Origin: Gp7-AA10 sp035516895
Lineage (GTDB): Bacteria > Acidobacteriota > Thermoanaerobaculia > Gp7-AA8
Length of the DNA stretch: 40,406 nt
NCBI GenBank assembly: GCA_035516895.1
Contig: DATIZY010000109.1
Span: 1-40,406 of the forward strand
Direction of reading: 5' to 3'
Below the pieces are notes generated by a model that saw only the letters and a program-made list of their open reading frames with translations, made no database searches and was not told the DNA's origin. Shown in pieces: positions 8,234 to 15,150 of this stretch. The translations under genes were made by a program, and so were the position numbers. Position 1 is the first letter of the stretch. Each line of letters opens with the position of its first letter.

Positions 8234-8560
8234 ATGATGCTTACGCTCGGCGAACGACTGAGGGAGCTCCGGGAGGAACGGCGAATTTCATTGCGGCATC
8301 TCGCGGCGCGGGTCCGGATCACCGCGCCGTATCTGTCGGACATCGAGCTGAATCGGCGGCACCCGTCGGAGCGGGTGCTCGCCGATCTCGCCCGTGCGTT
8401 GCATGCATCGGTCGACGATCTGCGGGAGCACGATCCGCAGTGTTTGCTGCGCGAGATCGAACAGCGAATCCGACACGACCTGAACTTCGCTCACGCGCTG
8501 CGGCGGGTGTTGAGCCGCTGTTCCACCGCGGAGGAGCTGATGCGAATGGTCGAGCGTTAG
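8234..8560 (+). CDS. XRE-family helix-turn-helix regulator
   Basis: A 108-residue protein (106 or 107 if a neighbouring ATG is used) with a Cro/CI-type HTH over residues 5-60. The sequence LGERLRELREERRISLRHLA is followed by ITAPYLSDIELNRRHPSERV and LADLARALHASVDDL. The C-terminal 45 residues are helical and charged, perhaps for dimerisation. It starts 6 bp after the receptor stop codon, so it is the last gene of that unit and probably regulates it, possibly through the palindrome at 4864-4874. That target is inference. Its stop codon overlaps the stop of the convergent Fe-S carrier gene (8557-8560). Confidence 0.88.
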   Translation: MMLTLGERLRELREERRISLRHLAARVRITAPYLSDIELNRRHPSERVLADLARALHASVDDLREHDPQCLLREIEQRIRHDLNFAHALRRVLSRCSTAEELMRMVER

Positions 8561-8844
8561 CCGCACCACGCGACGCTCACGGCGTCGGGATGATCGATGA
8601 GATATCCATCCTCGTCGGCGTCGTACTCGATGACGGCGCCGTTGAGGCGCGAGGCGGACATCGAATCGAGCGCGACGCGCACTCCGTCGATCGCCACGGT
8701 CTCATCGCCGTCGGCGGGCACCGGCTCGTAGCTGAGCCGGTAGCCGCTGCCGCCGCACCCGGTCGTGAAGGCGATGCGCAGAACCCGTCCGGCCAGATCG
8801 TGCTGAAGGTGCTGCGCGGCGGAAGGGGAGAGCTGAATGTTCAT
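8557..8844 (-). CDS. A-type iron-sulfur carrier (IscA/HesB/ErpA-like), one Cys short
   Basis: 95 residues starting MNIQLSPSAAQHLQHDL. The fold signature is FTTGCGGSGYRLSYE with C30, then D/E-rich strands ending HPDAVSVAWCG. A-type carriers normally bind Fe or a [2Fe-2S] cluster through one central Cys plus a C-terminal CxC pair. Here only C94 of that pair is present and the protein stops one residue later. The start at 8844 is supported by an ATGA overlap with the stop of the upstream ferritin-like gene. It may pass clusters to the ferredoxin or to LipA encoded upstream in the same run; A-type proteins maturing LipA is established in other bacteria. Confidence 0.82.
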   Translation of the reverse strand: MNIQLSPSAAQHLQHDLAGRVLRIAFTTGCGGSGYRLSYEPVPADGDETVAIDGVRVALDSMSASRLNGAVIEYDADEDGYLIDHPDAVSVAWCG

Positions 8845-9350
8845 TCCGGATTCGATCCGTGCACGATGCGCCACTCCGCATCTTCGCGGCGGAACCAGTC
8901 GCGGTCGAGTTTGATCAGCTCCAGCTCGCGCTCGAGCTCGACGATGTGCGCGCGCTTGCCGGCCGCGAGGTAGACCAGCAGATTGCGATCCGCCGCCGAT
9001 GCGCTGCGGCTCCAGTCGGCTAGTTTCTTTTCCATCGTCCGCTCGCGGTTGATGAGAAACTCGGTCGTCTCGCGGAACGAGAGGTCGCCCTCCAGGATGT
9101 CCTGAAACTGCAGATCGCCGGCGAGTGTCGTGCGCACGCGGGTCGCGCCGGCCGCTTCGATCTTGAGCTCCAGCAGATCGCGGTGCAGGCGCTCGTCGAC
9201 GGCGAACTCCTTGAACATCTGCGCTGACATCGGATTCGGCAGGTTCTCCGCGAGCTTCTCGAACGTTTTGTAGGCCTCGACGGTGTACTGCATCAGCAGT
9301 CCGAGCTGCTGCTCCGTCACGCTCCCGGTGGTTGTATCGGTTACAGTCAT
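8841..9350 (-). CDS. Ferritin-like (rubrerythrin-type) four-helix protein
   Basis: 169 residues from the ATG at 9350 (MTVTDTTTGSVTEQQLG). Four long helices can be seen. Helix 1 holds VEAYKTFE (E25), helix 2 holds VDERLHRDLLE (E53, H56: the ExxH of diiron carriers), helix 3 holds INRERTMEKKL (E103/E107), and helix 4 holds GKRAHIVELEREL (H135). In canonical rubrerythrin-like proteins helix 4 carries ExxH, but here the Glu position is lysine (K132), so the diiron site may be incomplete. It lies 29 bp after the ferredoxin gene and is coupled to the Fe-S carrier by ATGA. A role in iron handling is likely from context; the exact reaction is unknown. Confidence 0.7.
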   Translation of the reverse strand: MTVTDTTTGSVTEQQLGLLMQYTVEAYKTFEKLAENLPNPMSAQMFKEFAVDERLHRDLLELKIEAAGATRVRTTLAGDLQFQDILEGDLSFRETTEFLINRERTMEKKLADWSRSASAADRNLLVYLAAGKRAHIVELERELELIKLDRDWFRREDAEWRIVHGSNPE

Positions 9351-9379
9351 TTCGTACCTCGTTGGGGTTGCCGGTGACC

Positions 9380-9661
9380 TCACTCGATCCTGGCGACTTT
9401 GACGATCACGTCGCCGATCAGTTTGGCCTGGCAGGATAAACGATATGGCCGCTCGAGCTCCTTGTACGTTTCGTCCGGTGTCGGCGGCGTGAGCAAATCC
9501 CAGCAGCTGCCGGCGACTTCGACTCTGCAAGTCCCGCACGCGCCGTCGCCTCCGCACACATGGCTGATGGTGACACCGAGCTCGAGCGCGCACGAGAGAA
9601 GGGTCCGCCCGGCAGGGAACTCAGCCGCTTTGTCCTGATCCTCGAACGTGACTCGCGGCAT
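9380..9661 (-). CDS. [2Fe-2S] ferredoxin, adrenodoxin-like spacing
   Basis: 93 residues starting MPRVTFEDQDKAAEF. The cluster ligands are C36, C42, C45 and C77 in the order HVCGGDGACGTC and LSCQAK. The spacing C-x5-C-x2-C-x31-C is that of adrenodoxin and Isc-type ferredoxins, not the C-x4-C of plant types. It is a small soluble electron carrier and may supply electrons to LipA or to cluster assembly, given its position after lipA on the same strand. A -10-like TAAAAT (9676-9671) ends 9 nt before the ATG, so it probably also has its own promoter and a very short leader. Confidence 0.92.
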   Translation of the reverse strand: MPRVTFEDQDKAAEFPAGRTLLSCALELGVTISHVCGGDGACGTCRVEVAGSCWDLLTPPTPDETYKELERPYRLSCQAKLIGDVIVKVARIE

Positions 9662-9702
9662 GAAGTGATGATTTTATCAATCAGGTCCTTCGGCTGGTGT
9701 AG

Positions 9703-9721
9703 GGCACGGCTGCGCCGTGCC
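9703..9721. repeat. GGCACGGC palindrome, second copy of REP-like repeat
   Basis: GGCACGGC (9703-9710) and GCCGTGCC (9714-9721) flank TGC. The core matches the palindrome at 2316-2342. It lies in the 114-bp gap between the lipA stop and the ferredoxin start, upstream of the ferredoxin promoter. Confidence 0.7.
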
Positions 9722-9775
9722 GCACCCCCGCCTTCGGGACGCCGCAGACGTGCCTGACAACAGATGACGCGGCAT

Positions 9776-10624
9776 TCACGCGAGCGCCCTGTGCGCCATG
9801 TACGAGCTGCGCACGAGCGGCGCCGATTCGACGTGCATGAAGCCGAGCTCCATCGCTCTCTTCCCGAGCTCGGCGAACTCCTCGGGCGTGTAGTACCTGC
9901 GCACGGGATGATTGCGCTCGCTCGGCGCGAGGTATTGACCCATCGTGAAGATCGCTACGCCGTTCTCCCGCAGATCGCGCGCGACGTCCAGGATCTCGCG
10001 CTCCGTTTCACCGAGGCCGAGCATGAGGCTCGATTTGGTGAGCATGCCCGCGTCGTGCGCCCATCGCAGAATCTCCAGCGATCGATCGTACTTCGCCACC
10101 GGTCGCACTTGCGGATAGAGGCGCGGAACGGTTTCGATGTTGTGCGCGAGCACTTCCGGTTTCGACTCGATGACGATCTGCAGCGCGTCGCGATTGCCCT
10201 CGAGATCGGAGATCAGCACTTCCACCGCCGCGCCGGTGCGCTCGCGAACCGCGCGAACGGTGCCGGCGACATGCGCGGCGCCGCCGTCCGGCATGTCATC
10301 GCGATTGACCATGGTGATCACGGCGTGCTTCACGCGCATTTTCTCCACCGCCTCCGCAACGCGCCTCGGCTCGTCGGCATCGGCGGCGCCCGGAATTCCG
10401 CGCGACACCGCGCAGAACGTGCAGCGGCGCGTGCAGATCTCGCCTAACACCATGAACGTTGCCGTGCCCGCCCCCCAGCATTCGAAAATGTTCGGACAGC
10501 GGGCTTCCTGACAGACGGTGTTGAGCGCGAGGTCGTGCATCAGCTGCGCGACCGGCAGGCGATCGAGATCGCCCGGAACGCGGACCTTCAGCCACGGCGG
10601 CCGGATCCCGGCGCGTTTATTCAT
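9776..10624 (-). CDS. lipA: Lipoyl synthase
   Basis: LipA is a radical-SAM enzyme that inserts two sulfurs into the octanoyl chain bound to E2 and H protein lysines. The 282-residue sequence has both [4Fe-4S] sites: the auxiliary CX4CX5C at C38, C43, C49 (CQEARCPNIFEC) and the radical-SAM CX3CX2C at C64, C68, C71 (CTRRCTFC). The C-terminal RSSY motif (272-275) ligates the auxiliary cluster that is sacrificed as sulfur donor. The start codon overlaps the lipB-Nudix stop as ATGA, so the two are translationally coupled. The operon supplies the cofactor for the E2 encoded upstream. All key residues are present. Confidence 0.97.
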   Translation of the reverse strand: MNKRAGIRPPWLKVRVPGDLDRLPVAQLMHDLALNTVCQEARCPNIFECWGAGTATFMVLGEICTRRCTFCAVSRGIPGAADADEPRRVAEAVEKMRVKHAVITMVNRDDMPDGGAAHVAGTVRAVRERTGAAVEVLISDLEGNRDALQIVIESKPEVLAHNIETVPRLYPQVRPVAKYDRSLEILRWAHDAGMLTKSSLMLGLGETEREILDVARDLRENGVAIFTMGQYLAPSERNHPVRRYYTPEEFAELGKRAMELGFMHVESAPLVRSSYMAHRALA

Positions 10625-11799
10625 CGCAGCTTCGACTCCAGCCGCTCCAGCGCTTCGCGATCATCGCTCCAGCGGATCTTTTCATACGCCTCGTCGAAGC
10701 GGAACCAGCCGAAGGCATCGTGTTCGTGCGCGTCCATCCGGATCGGCACGCTCGACGCGAGCTGCGCCACGAATCCGACTTCCGATGCGATGATCGGGCC
10801 GGGGTGGCGGGCGGCGAGGTACTGCGACTCGATCATGAACGACTGCTCGAGATCGAGCGGATCCGGCTCGCCGCGATTGCCGGTCTCCTCGACGATCTCG
10901 CGCCGCGCGGTCTCGAGCGGTGTTTCGCCATCCTCGATCGAGCCGGTAATCGGCTGCCAGAAGTTGCCGCGCTCCGGCTTGCGATGCAACAAAAGAACAC
11001 GATGGTCACTTCGTCGGTGCCGCTCCTCCGGGCGGCCGTCATGAACCATCACTTTGACGAGGCGGATCGTCTCCGCCACCGGCACCATCTCGCGCTCGAA
11101 CACGTCCGCGAAATGCTTGACGATCACGCGCCGCACTTCACGACCGGATGGACCACCGCCCCCGAATGGAGCACCGGCTTCAGCCGGTCCCGCGTCTTCA
11201 GCCGGTCCCGTTACCGGCTGAAGCCGGTGCTCCATTTCTTTTGCGATCGACGTCACTCCCGAGCCGCGAATGCCGCACGGCGTGATGAGCCGGAAGTGCT
11301 CGAGGTTCGTATTCACGTTCAGCGCGAATCCATGCGAGGTCACCCATCGCGCGATGCGGACGCCGATCGCCGCGATCTTGTCGTTGCCGACCCAGATGCC
11401 TCTCTTGCCGCCGACGCGCGTCGCCGTGATTCCGTACTCCGCGACGGTGCGGATCAGCACCTCTTCGAGCTTCGTGACGTACTTGCGAACGTCGCGGTTG
11501 CCTTCGCCGATGTGCAGAATGGGGTAGCCGACGATCTGGCCGGGGCCGTGGTAGGTGATGTCGCCGCCGCGCGTGGTCTCGTAAAAACGGACGCCCACTC
11601 TTCGCAGCGCGTCCTCATCGGCGAGCAGATTCGCCGCATCGCCGCCGCGGCCTAACGTGATCACCGGCGGATGCTCGAGCAGCAGCAGCTGGTCGGGAAT
11701 CTCGTTCGACTGCCGCAGCGTGACGAGCTTCTGCTGCAGATGCATGCCGTTCTCGTACGTGACGAGATGGAGGTTGCGCAGCTCGCAGATACGGGTCAC
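10621..11799 (-). CDS. lipB: Octanoyltransferase LipB fused to a Nudix hydrolase
   Basis: A 392-residue two-domain protein. Residues 1-238 are LipB, which moves octanoate from acyl carrier protein to lipoyl-domain lysines. RGGDITYHGPGQIVGYP (78-94), K141 (NDKIAAIGVR) and the acyl-thioester C175 (LITPCGIRGSG) are present. Residues about 242-392 are a Nudix domain with an exact Nudix box (286-308: GSIEDG, then REIVEETG). The substrate is unclear; the LVKVMV opening recalls NudB-type nucleotide pyrophosphatases. Residues 189-211 are encoded by a palindromic repeat inserted in frame between the LipB core and its C-terminal helix (HFADVFEREM). The start at 11799 gives a normal LipB N-terminus. The gene is coupled to lipA. 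Confidence 0.93.
   Translation of the reverse strand: MTRICELRNLHLVTYENGMHLQQKLVTLRQSNEIPDQLLLLEHPPVITLGRGGDAANLLADEDALRRVGVRFYETTRGGDITYHGPGQIVGYPILHIGEGNRDVRKYVTKLEEVLIRTVAEYGITATRVGGKRGIWVGNDKIAAIGVRIARWVTSHGFALNVNTNLEHFRLITPCGIRGSGVTSIAKEMEHRLQPVTGPAEDAGPAEAGAPFGGGGPSGREVRRVIVKHFADVFEREMVPVAETIRLVKVMVHDGRPEERHRRSDHRVLLLHRKPERGNFWQPITGSIEDGETPLETARREIVEETGNRGEPDPLDLEQSFMIESQYLAARHPGPIIASEVGFVAQLASSVPIRMDAHEHDAFGWFRFDEAYEKIRWSDDREALERLESKLR
11167..11234. repeat. 68-bp palindromic repeat inside the lipB reading frame
   Basis: A 22-bp arm at 11167-11188 (beginning TGGAGCACCGGCTTCAGCC) has an exact reverse complement at 11213-11234. Each arm is itself a hairpin (ACCGGCT / AGCCGGT). Between them CTTCAGCCGGTCCCG is directly repeated (11178-11192 and 11196-11210). 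The element is translated in frame as residues 189-211 of LipB-Nudix, rich in Ala, Gly and Pro. The same 22-bp arm recurs exactly at 14504-14525. Confidence 0.9.
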
Positions 11800-11890
11800 T
11801 GGCCGCCTTCTTCCGAGGGAGAGGGCACCACCGCGCGCGAGTGCCTTTTCCCATGATGGACAGTGCCGCGAAGCGGCGGATGACGGGCGA

Positions 11891-13723
11891 TCACGTACCC
11901 CTCCGAACGATGATCTGCGCGCGCAATTTCTTTGCGTCGCGGACGACGCCGGGATCGGCCGCGGTCTTCAGCAGCTCGTCGAGCGTCGTCAGCGCTTCCG
12001 AGTATTTTCCAACGTTCACGAGGGCGACCGCTTTGTTGTACGCGTCGATCTCGCGGTTGGTCGCCGCGGCGCGCATGATCTCGTCCGCCTGATTCGTCAG
12101 ATCCTTCCGCGCATCGAGATCCTCGGTGTTCGCGGCCAGGTCGCGGATGACCGCCGCCGCTTCGTCGAGCTTCTGCTGCTTCAGCAGATCGTGCGCGCGG
12201 GAGAGCTCGACGCGCAGCTCGGTCGCCCGCAGCGCGTACGAGACCTGCGGATTGCGCGCCTTCTCGAGCGCGGCGAACAGCGGATCCGCCTTCGCGCGAT
12301 CGCCGGTGCGGCGATAGAGCGCGAACAGATGCACGCCGTAATCGAGCCGTCCCGGCGCGAGCTCGTGCGCCTTCTCGAGCGCAACAATGCCGGGCGCAAA
12401 GTCCTTCTCCACAATGTAGCTCGTGCCGAGGTCGCCCCAGGCGCGCGCGTCGTTCGGCGCGAGCGTCGTCGCTTTCTGCGCAAGCTCGCGCGCTCTGCGG
12501 AACTTCGCCGCGTCTTCCGGCTCGACTTCCTCCGCTTCGGCCAGCGGTCCGATCTGCTTGCCGAGAAGCGAGTCGGCATACTCGGTGTAGAGATCGGCGT
12601 CATTCGGATCGGCGGCGATCGCCTTCTCGTACTCGCCGAGCGCAGCGAGCGCGCGAGCGTGGTGCGGGTTGACGAGGAGAGCCTCGCGGAAATGCCGCTC
12701 CGCGTCCGCGCTCGCATCCTCGACCTGCGACAGGAATTTGCCGAGGCGGTACAGCAGGTCGGCGCGGTCGAGAGGCGCGATCACGACCGTCGCGTCGGCA
12801 TTCGGGACTTTGAGCACAGTCCCGAACAGCGGCCGCGCGCCGCTCATGTCGAACGCGCGTTCCATGTCGAGGAGCGAACGGTCGTAGCGCGCGCGAAGCG
12901 ACGCTTCGACGCTCTGGCCCGACTCGACGTCGCGGAGGAAATCGTAAAACGCGACCCCGTTCGTGCGGATCAGCCACGCGACGATCGCCCAGCTCTCGGC
13001 GTAAAACGCGCGCTGCGTGTCCGCCGCGCTGTACATGTGCGACTCGGATGTCATCGCGAAAAGCTCGTCGATCGGAAGCCGGCGTCGCTCCCGGAGCAGC
13101 TGGACGTGCGCCGGGATCGGCTCGCCGGCGCGAATCGATCCGTTCCGCAGCTCGGCGTTGCTGAAGTATTCGGCGAGTCCCTCTTCGAGCCAAAGCGGCG
13201 GACGCGTGCCGCTGTTCGTGACGAGGTAGTGAATCAGCTCGTGAAACGGCGTGCGATCGTCGCCGGACGAGCGGCTCTCGATCAGCATCGATGCGATGTT
13301 TTTCGATGAGATGAAAAGTCCCGCGACGTGCGCGTCCTTCTCTCCGACCAGCATGTCGAAATACGGCTGCGCCTCGGAATGGCGCCCGAAGATGAAGACG
13401 CGCGTCGGCTCGGCCGAGGCCGCAAACTGCGGCGAGGTCTGCGTCAGCGCAGCGGCGAGCGTCTCGAGGCTCGCGGCGATGTCGCGCGTGCGCTTGCCAC
13501 CGGCGCTGCTGATGAAAACGAAGTGCTTCGAGCGCGCGAGGATCCACTGCTCGTGCGGATCGGGAAACGGGATCGGCTGCAGCGCGTGGCGCCCGCGCCC
13601 TTCGCCCTGCACACCTTTGAGGACGGGCGGGATGAACTGCGGTGCGGGCGACGCTTCAACCGGCCAACCGGCGAAAGCCGCTCCGCACACCAGCAACAGC
13701 AGCGCTGCGCGAAGACGGGACAT
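11891..13723 (-). CDS. Exported MA-type metallopeptidase-like protein with TPR repeats
   Basis: 610 residues with a signal peptide (MSRLRAALLLLVCGAAFAG). The N-terminal half is a peptidase-MA-like domain: HELIH (161-165) supplies two zinc ligands and the catalytic Glu, and WLEEGLAEYF (about 179-187) supplies the third Glu ligand, as in gluzincins. From about residue 310 to the end are helical TPR repeats (ALLVNPHHARALAALGEYE, AWGDLGTSYIVEKDFAPGI, YGVHLFALYRRTGDRAKA). Such proteins are common in Acidobacteria and Planctomycetes; the substrate is unknown. The ATG directly abuts the stop codon of the E2 gene (TAGATG), so translation is coupled, although an exported peptidase has no obvious link to a cytoplasmic dehydrogenase. 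Zinc binding is well supported. Confidence 0.85.
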   Translation of the reverse strand: MSRLRAALLLLVCGAAFAGWPVEASPAPQFIPPVLKGVQGEGRGRHALQPIPFPDPHEQWILARSKHFVFISSAGGKRTRDIAASLETLAAALTQTSPQFAASAEPTRVFIFGRHSEAQPYFDMLVGEKDAHVAGLFISSKNIASMLIESRSSGDDRTPFHELIHYLVTNSGTRPPLWLEEGLAEYFSNAELRNGSIRAGEPIPAHVQLLRERRRLPIDELFAMTSESHMYSAADTQRAFYAESWAIVAWLIRTNGVAFYDFLRDVESGQSVEASLRARYDRSLLDMERAFDMSGARPLFGTVLKVPNADATVVIAPLDRADLLYRLGKFLSQVEDASADAERHFREALLVNPHHARALAALGEYEKAIAADPNDADLYTEYADSLLGKQIGPLAEAEEVEPEDAAKFRRARELAQKATTLAPNDARAWGDLGTSYIVEKDFAPGIVALEKAHELAPGRLDYGVHLFALYRRTGDRAKADPLFAALEKARNPQVSYALRATELRVELSRAHDLLKQQKLDEAAAVIRDLAANTEDLDARKDLTNQADEIMRAAATNREIDAYNKAVALVNVGKYSEALTTLDELLKTAADPGVVRDAKKLRAQIIVRRGT

Positions 13724-15079
13724 CTACAACGTAAACTGTCCCGCCTCCAGAACTGATTTCACCCCCGCCATGAACTGGTCGGCGACCGCACCATCGATCA
13801 GCCGATGGTCGAAGGTGAGCGAGAGGATGCACATCGAGCGGATGGCGATGAAATCGCCGTCGTCCGTCTCGACCACCACAGGCCGCTTCTTCACGCCGCC
13901 GACGCCGAGGATCGCGACCTGCGGCTGGTTGATGATCGGCGTTCCGAACAGTCCGCCGAAGACGCCGGGGTTCGTGATCGTAAACGTGCCGCCCGCGACA
14001 TCGTCGGGGCTGAGCCGCTTCGTTCGCGCGCGCTCGCCGAGATCGTTGATCGACTTTGCCAGGCCGAGGATGTTCTTCTCGTCGGCGTTTTTCACGACGG
14101 GAACGATGAGGCCCCAATCGAGCGCGACGGCGATGCCGATGTTGTAATCGCGGTGGTAAATGATGTTGTTCTCGTCCATCGACGCGTTGATGACCGGGAA
14201 CTCTCGCAGGCCGGCGACGATGGCCTGAACGATGAACGGCATGTACGTCAGTTTCGTGCCGCGCTCCGCGTATTCCTGCTTGTACTGCCGGCGGAGCTTC
14301 TCGATGTTCGTGAAGTCGACTTCGAAGACCGTCGTCACATGGGCCGAGGTCTGCTTCGACAGGACCATGTGTTGCGCGATCTTCTTGCGCATCACCGACA
14401 GCGGCTCGAGGCGGATCGACTCGCCGGATTTGAATTCGATCGATGGAGCCCCGGCTTTAGCCGGGAGACCCACGGCCAATGGAGCCCCGGCTTTAGCCGG
14501 GAAACCGGCTGAAGCCGGTGCTCCACTTGGCTGTGCTCCACTTGCTCCACCTGGCTGCTGAAGAGCCGACAGGACGTCGTTCTTCGTCACGCGCCCGGAG
14601 ACGCCGGAGCCCTGGATCTGCGAGATGTCGACATTGTTTTCCGCGGCGATTTTGCGAACGAGCGGCGAGGACTTCGTCCGGCGCCGCTCTTCGAGCGAGG
14701 CGACTTTCTCGGGCTCTTTCTGTGGAGGAGTCGCGGCCCTCGGCGGCTCGGTCGGAGGGGTCGCCGCGGGCTTCGGTGCAGGAGGCGGCGTCCTCGCCGG
14801 TTCGGGGGCGGCCTTCACAGGGGCCGGCTGAGCGCCCGCCGCTCCACCGTCGATACGTGCGACGACCGAATTCACTGCCACCGTCTGCCCCTCGTTCACC
14901 AGCACTTCGGACAGCGTTCCCGAAGCGGGTGCGGGGATCTCGGCGTCGACCTTGTCGGTCGAGATCTCGAGCAGCGGCTCGTCGCGCTCGACTTTGTCGC
15001 CGGGCTTCTTGATCCAGCGAACGACCGTCCCCTCGGCGATCGATTCGCCCATTTGCGGCATTACGACATCAATGGCCAT
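13724..15079 (-). CDS. Dihydrolipoamide acyltransferase (E2) of a 2-oxoacid dehydrogenase complex
   Basis: 451 residues from the ATG at 15079 (MAIDVVMPQMGESIAEGT). The lipoyl domain (1-78) has its lipoylated lysine in EISTDKVDAE (K43). A Pro/Ala linker (82-118) leads to the peripheral subunit-binding domain (137-172: SSPLVRKIAAENNVDISQIQ). A second linker (173-218) is followed by the catalytic domain with FDHRLIDGA (H425, D429). It moves the acyl group from E1 to CoA and forms the core of the complex. Residues about 185-213 are encoded by palindromic repeats. Pyruvate versus branched-chain specificity is uncertain; separate E1 alpha and beta genes with this E2 type fit either a branched-chain or a Bacillus-like pyruvate complex. 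Confidence 0.95.
   Translation of the reverse strand: MAIDVVMPQMGESIAEGTVVRWIKKPGDKVERDEPLLEISTDKVDAEIPAPASGTLSEVLVNEGQTVAVNSVVARIDGGAAGAQPAPVKAAPEPARTPPPAPKPAATPPTEPPRAATPPQKEPEKVASLEERRRTKSSPLVRKIAAENNVDISQIQGSGVSGRVTKNDVLSALQQPGGASGAQPSGAPASAGFPAKAGAPLAVGLPAKAGAPSIEFKSGESIRLEPLSVMRKKIAQHMVLSKQTSAHVTTVFEVDFTNIEKLRRQYKQEYAERGTKLTYMPFIVQAIVAGLREFPVINASMDENNIIYHRDYNIGIAVALDWGLIVPVVKNADEKNILGLAKSINDLGERARTKRLSPDDVAGGTFTITNPGVFGGLFGTPIINQPQVAILGVGGVKKRPVVVETDDGDFIAIRSMCILSLTFDHRLIDGAVADQFMAGVKSVLEAGQFTL
14444..14525. repeat. Palindromic repeat cluster inside the E2 linker
   Basis: Two direct copies of a 22-bp arm beginning TGGAGCCCCGGCTTTAGCC lie at 14444-14465 and 14480-14501. A third arm at 14504-14525 is inverted and identical to the arm at 11213-11234 in lipB. 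The inverted pair 14480-14501 / 14504-14525 differs at 3 of 22 positions. All are translated in frame, giving PAKAGAP repeats in the flexible linker of E2. Confidence 0.9.
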
Positions 15080-15150
15080 GGTTACTCCAATCGGCGGGCA
15101 GGTCGTAGCGGGTGGCGAGTCGGCCCGCTTCACGCTATCCGCCGGATCCT

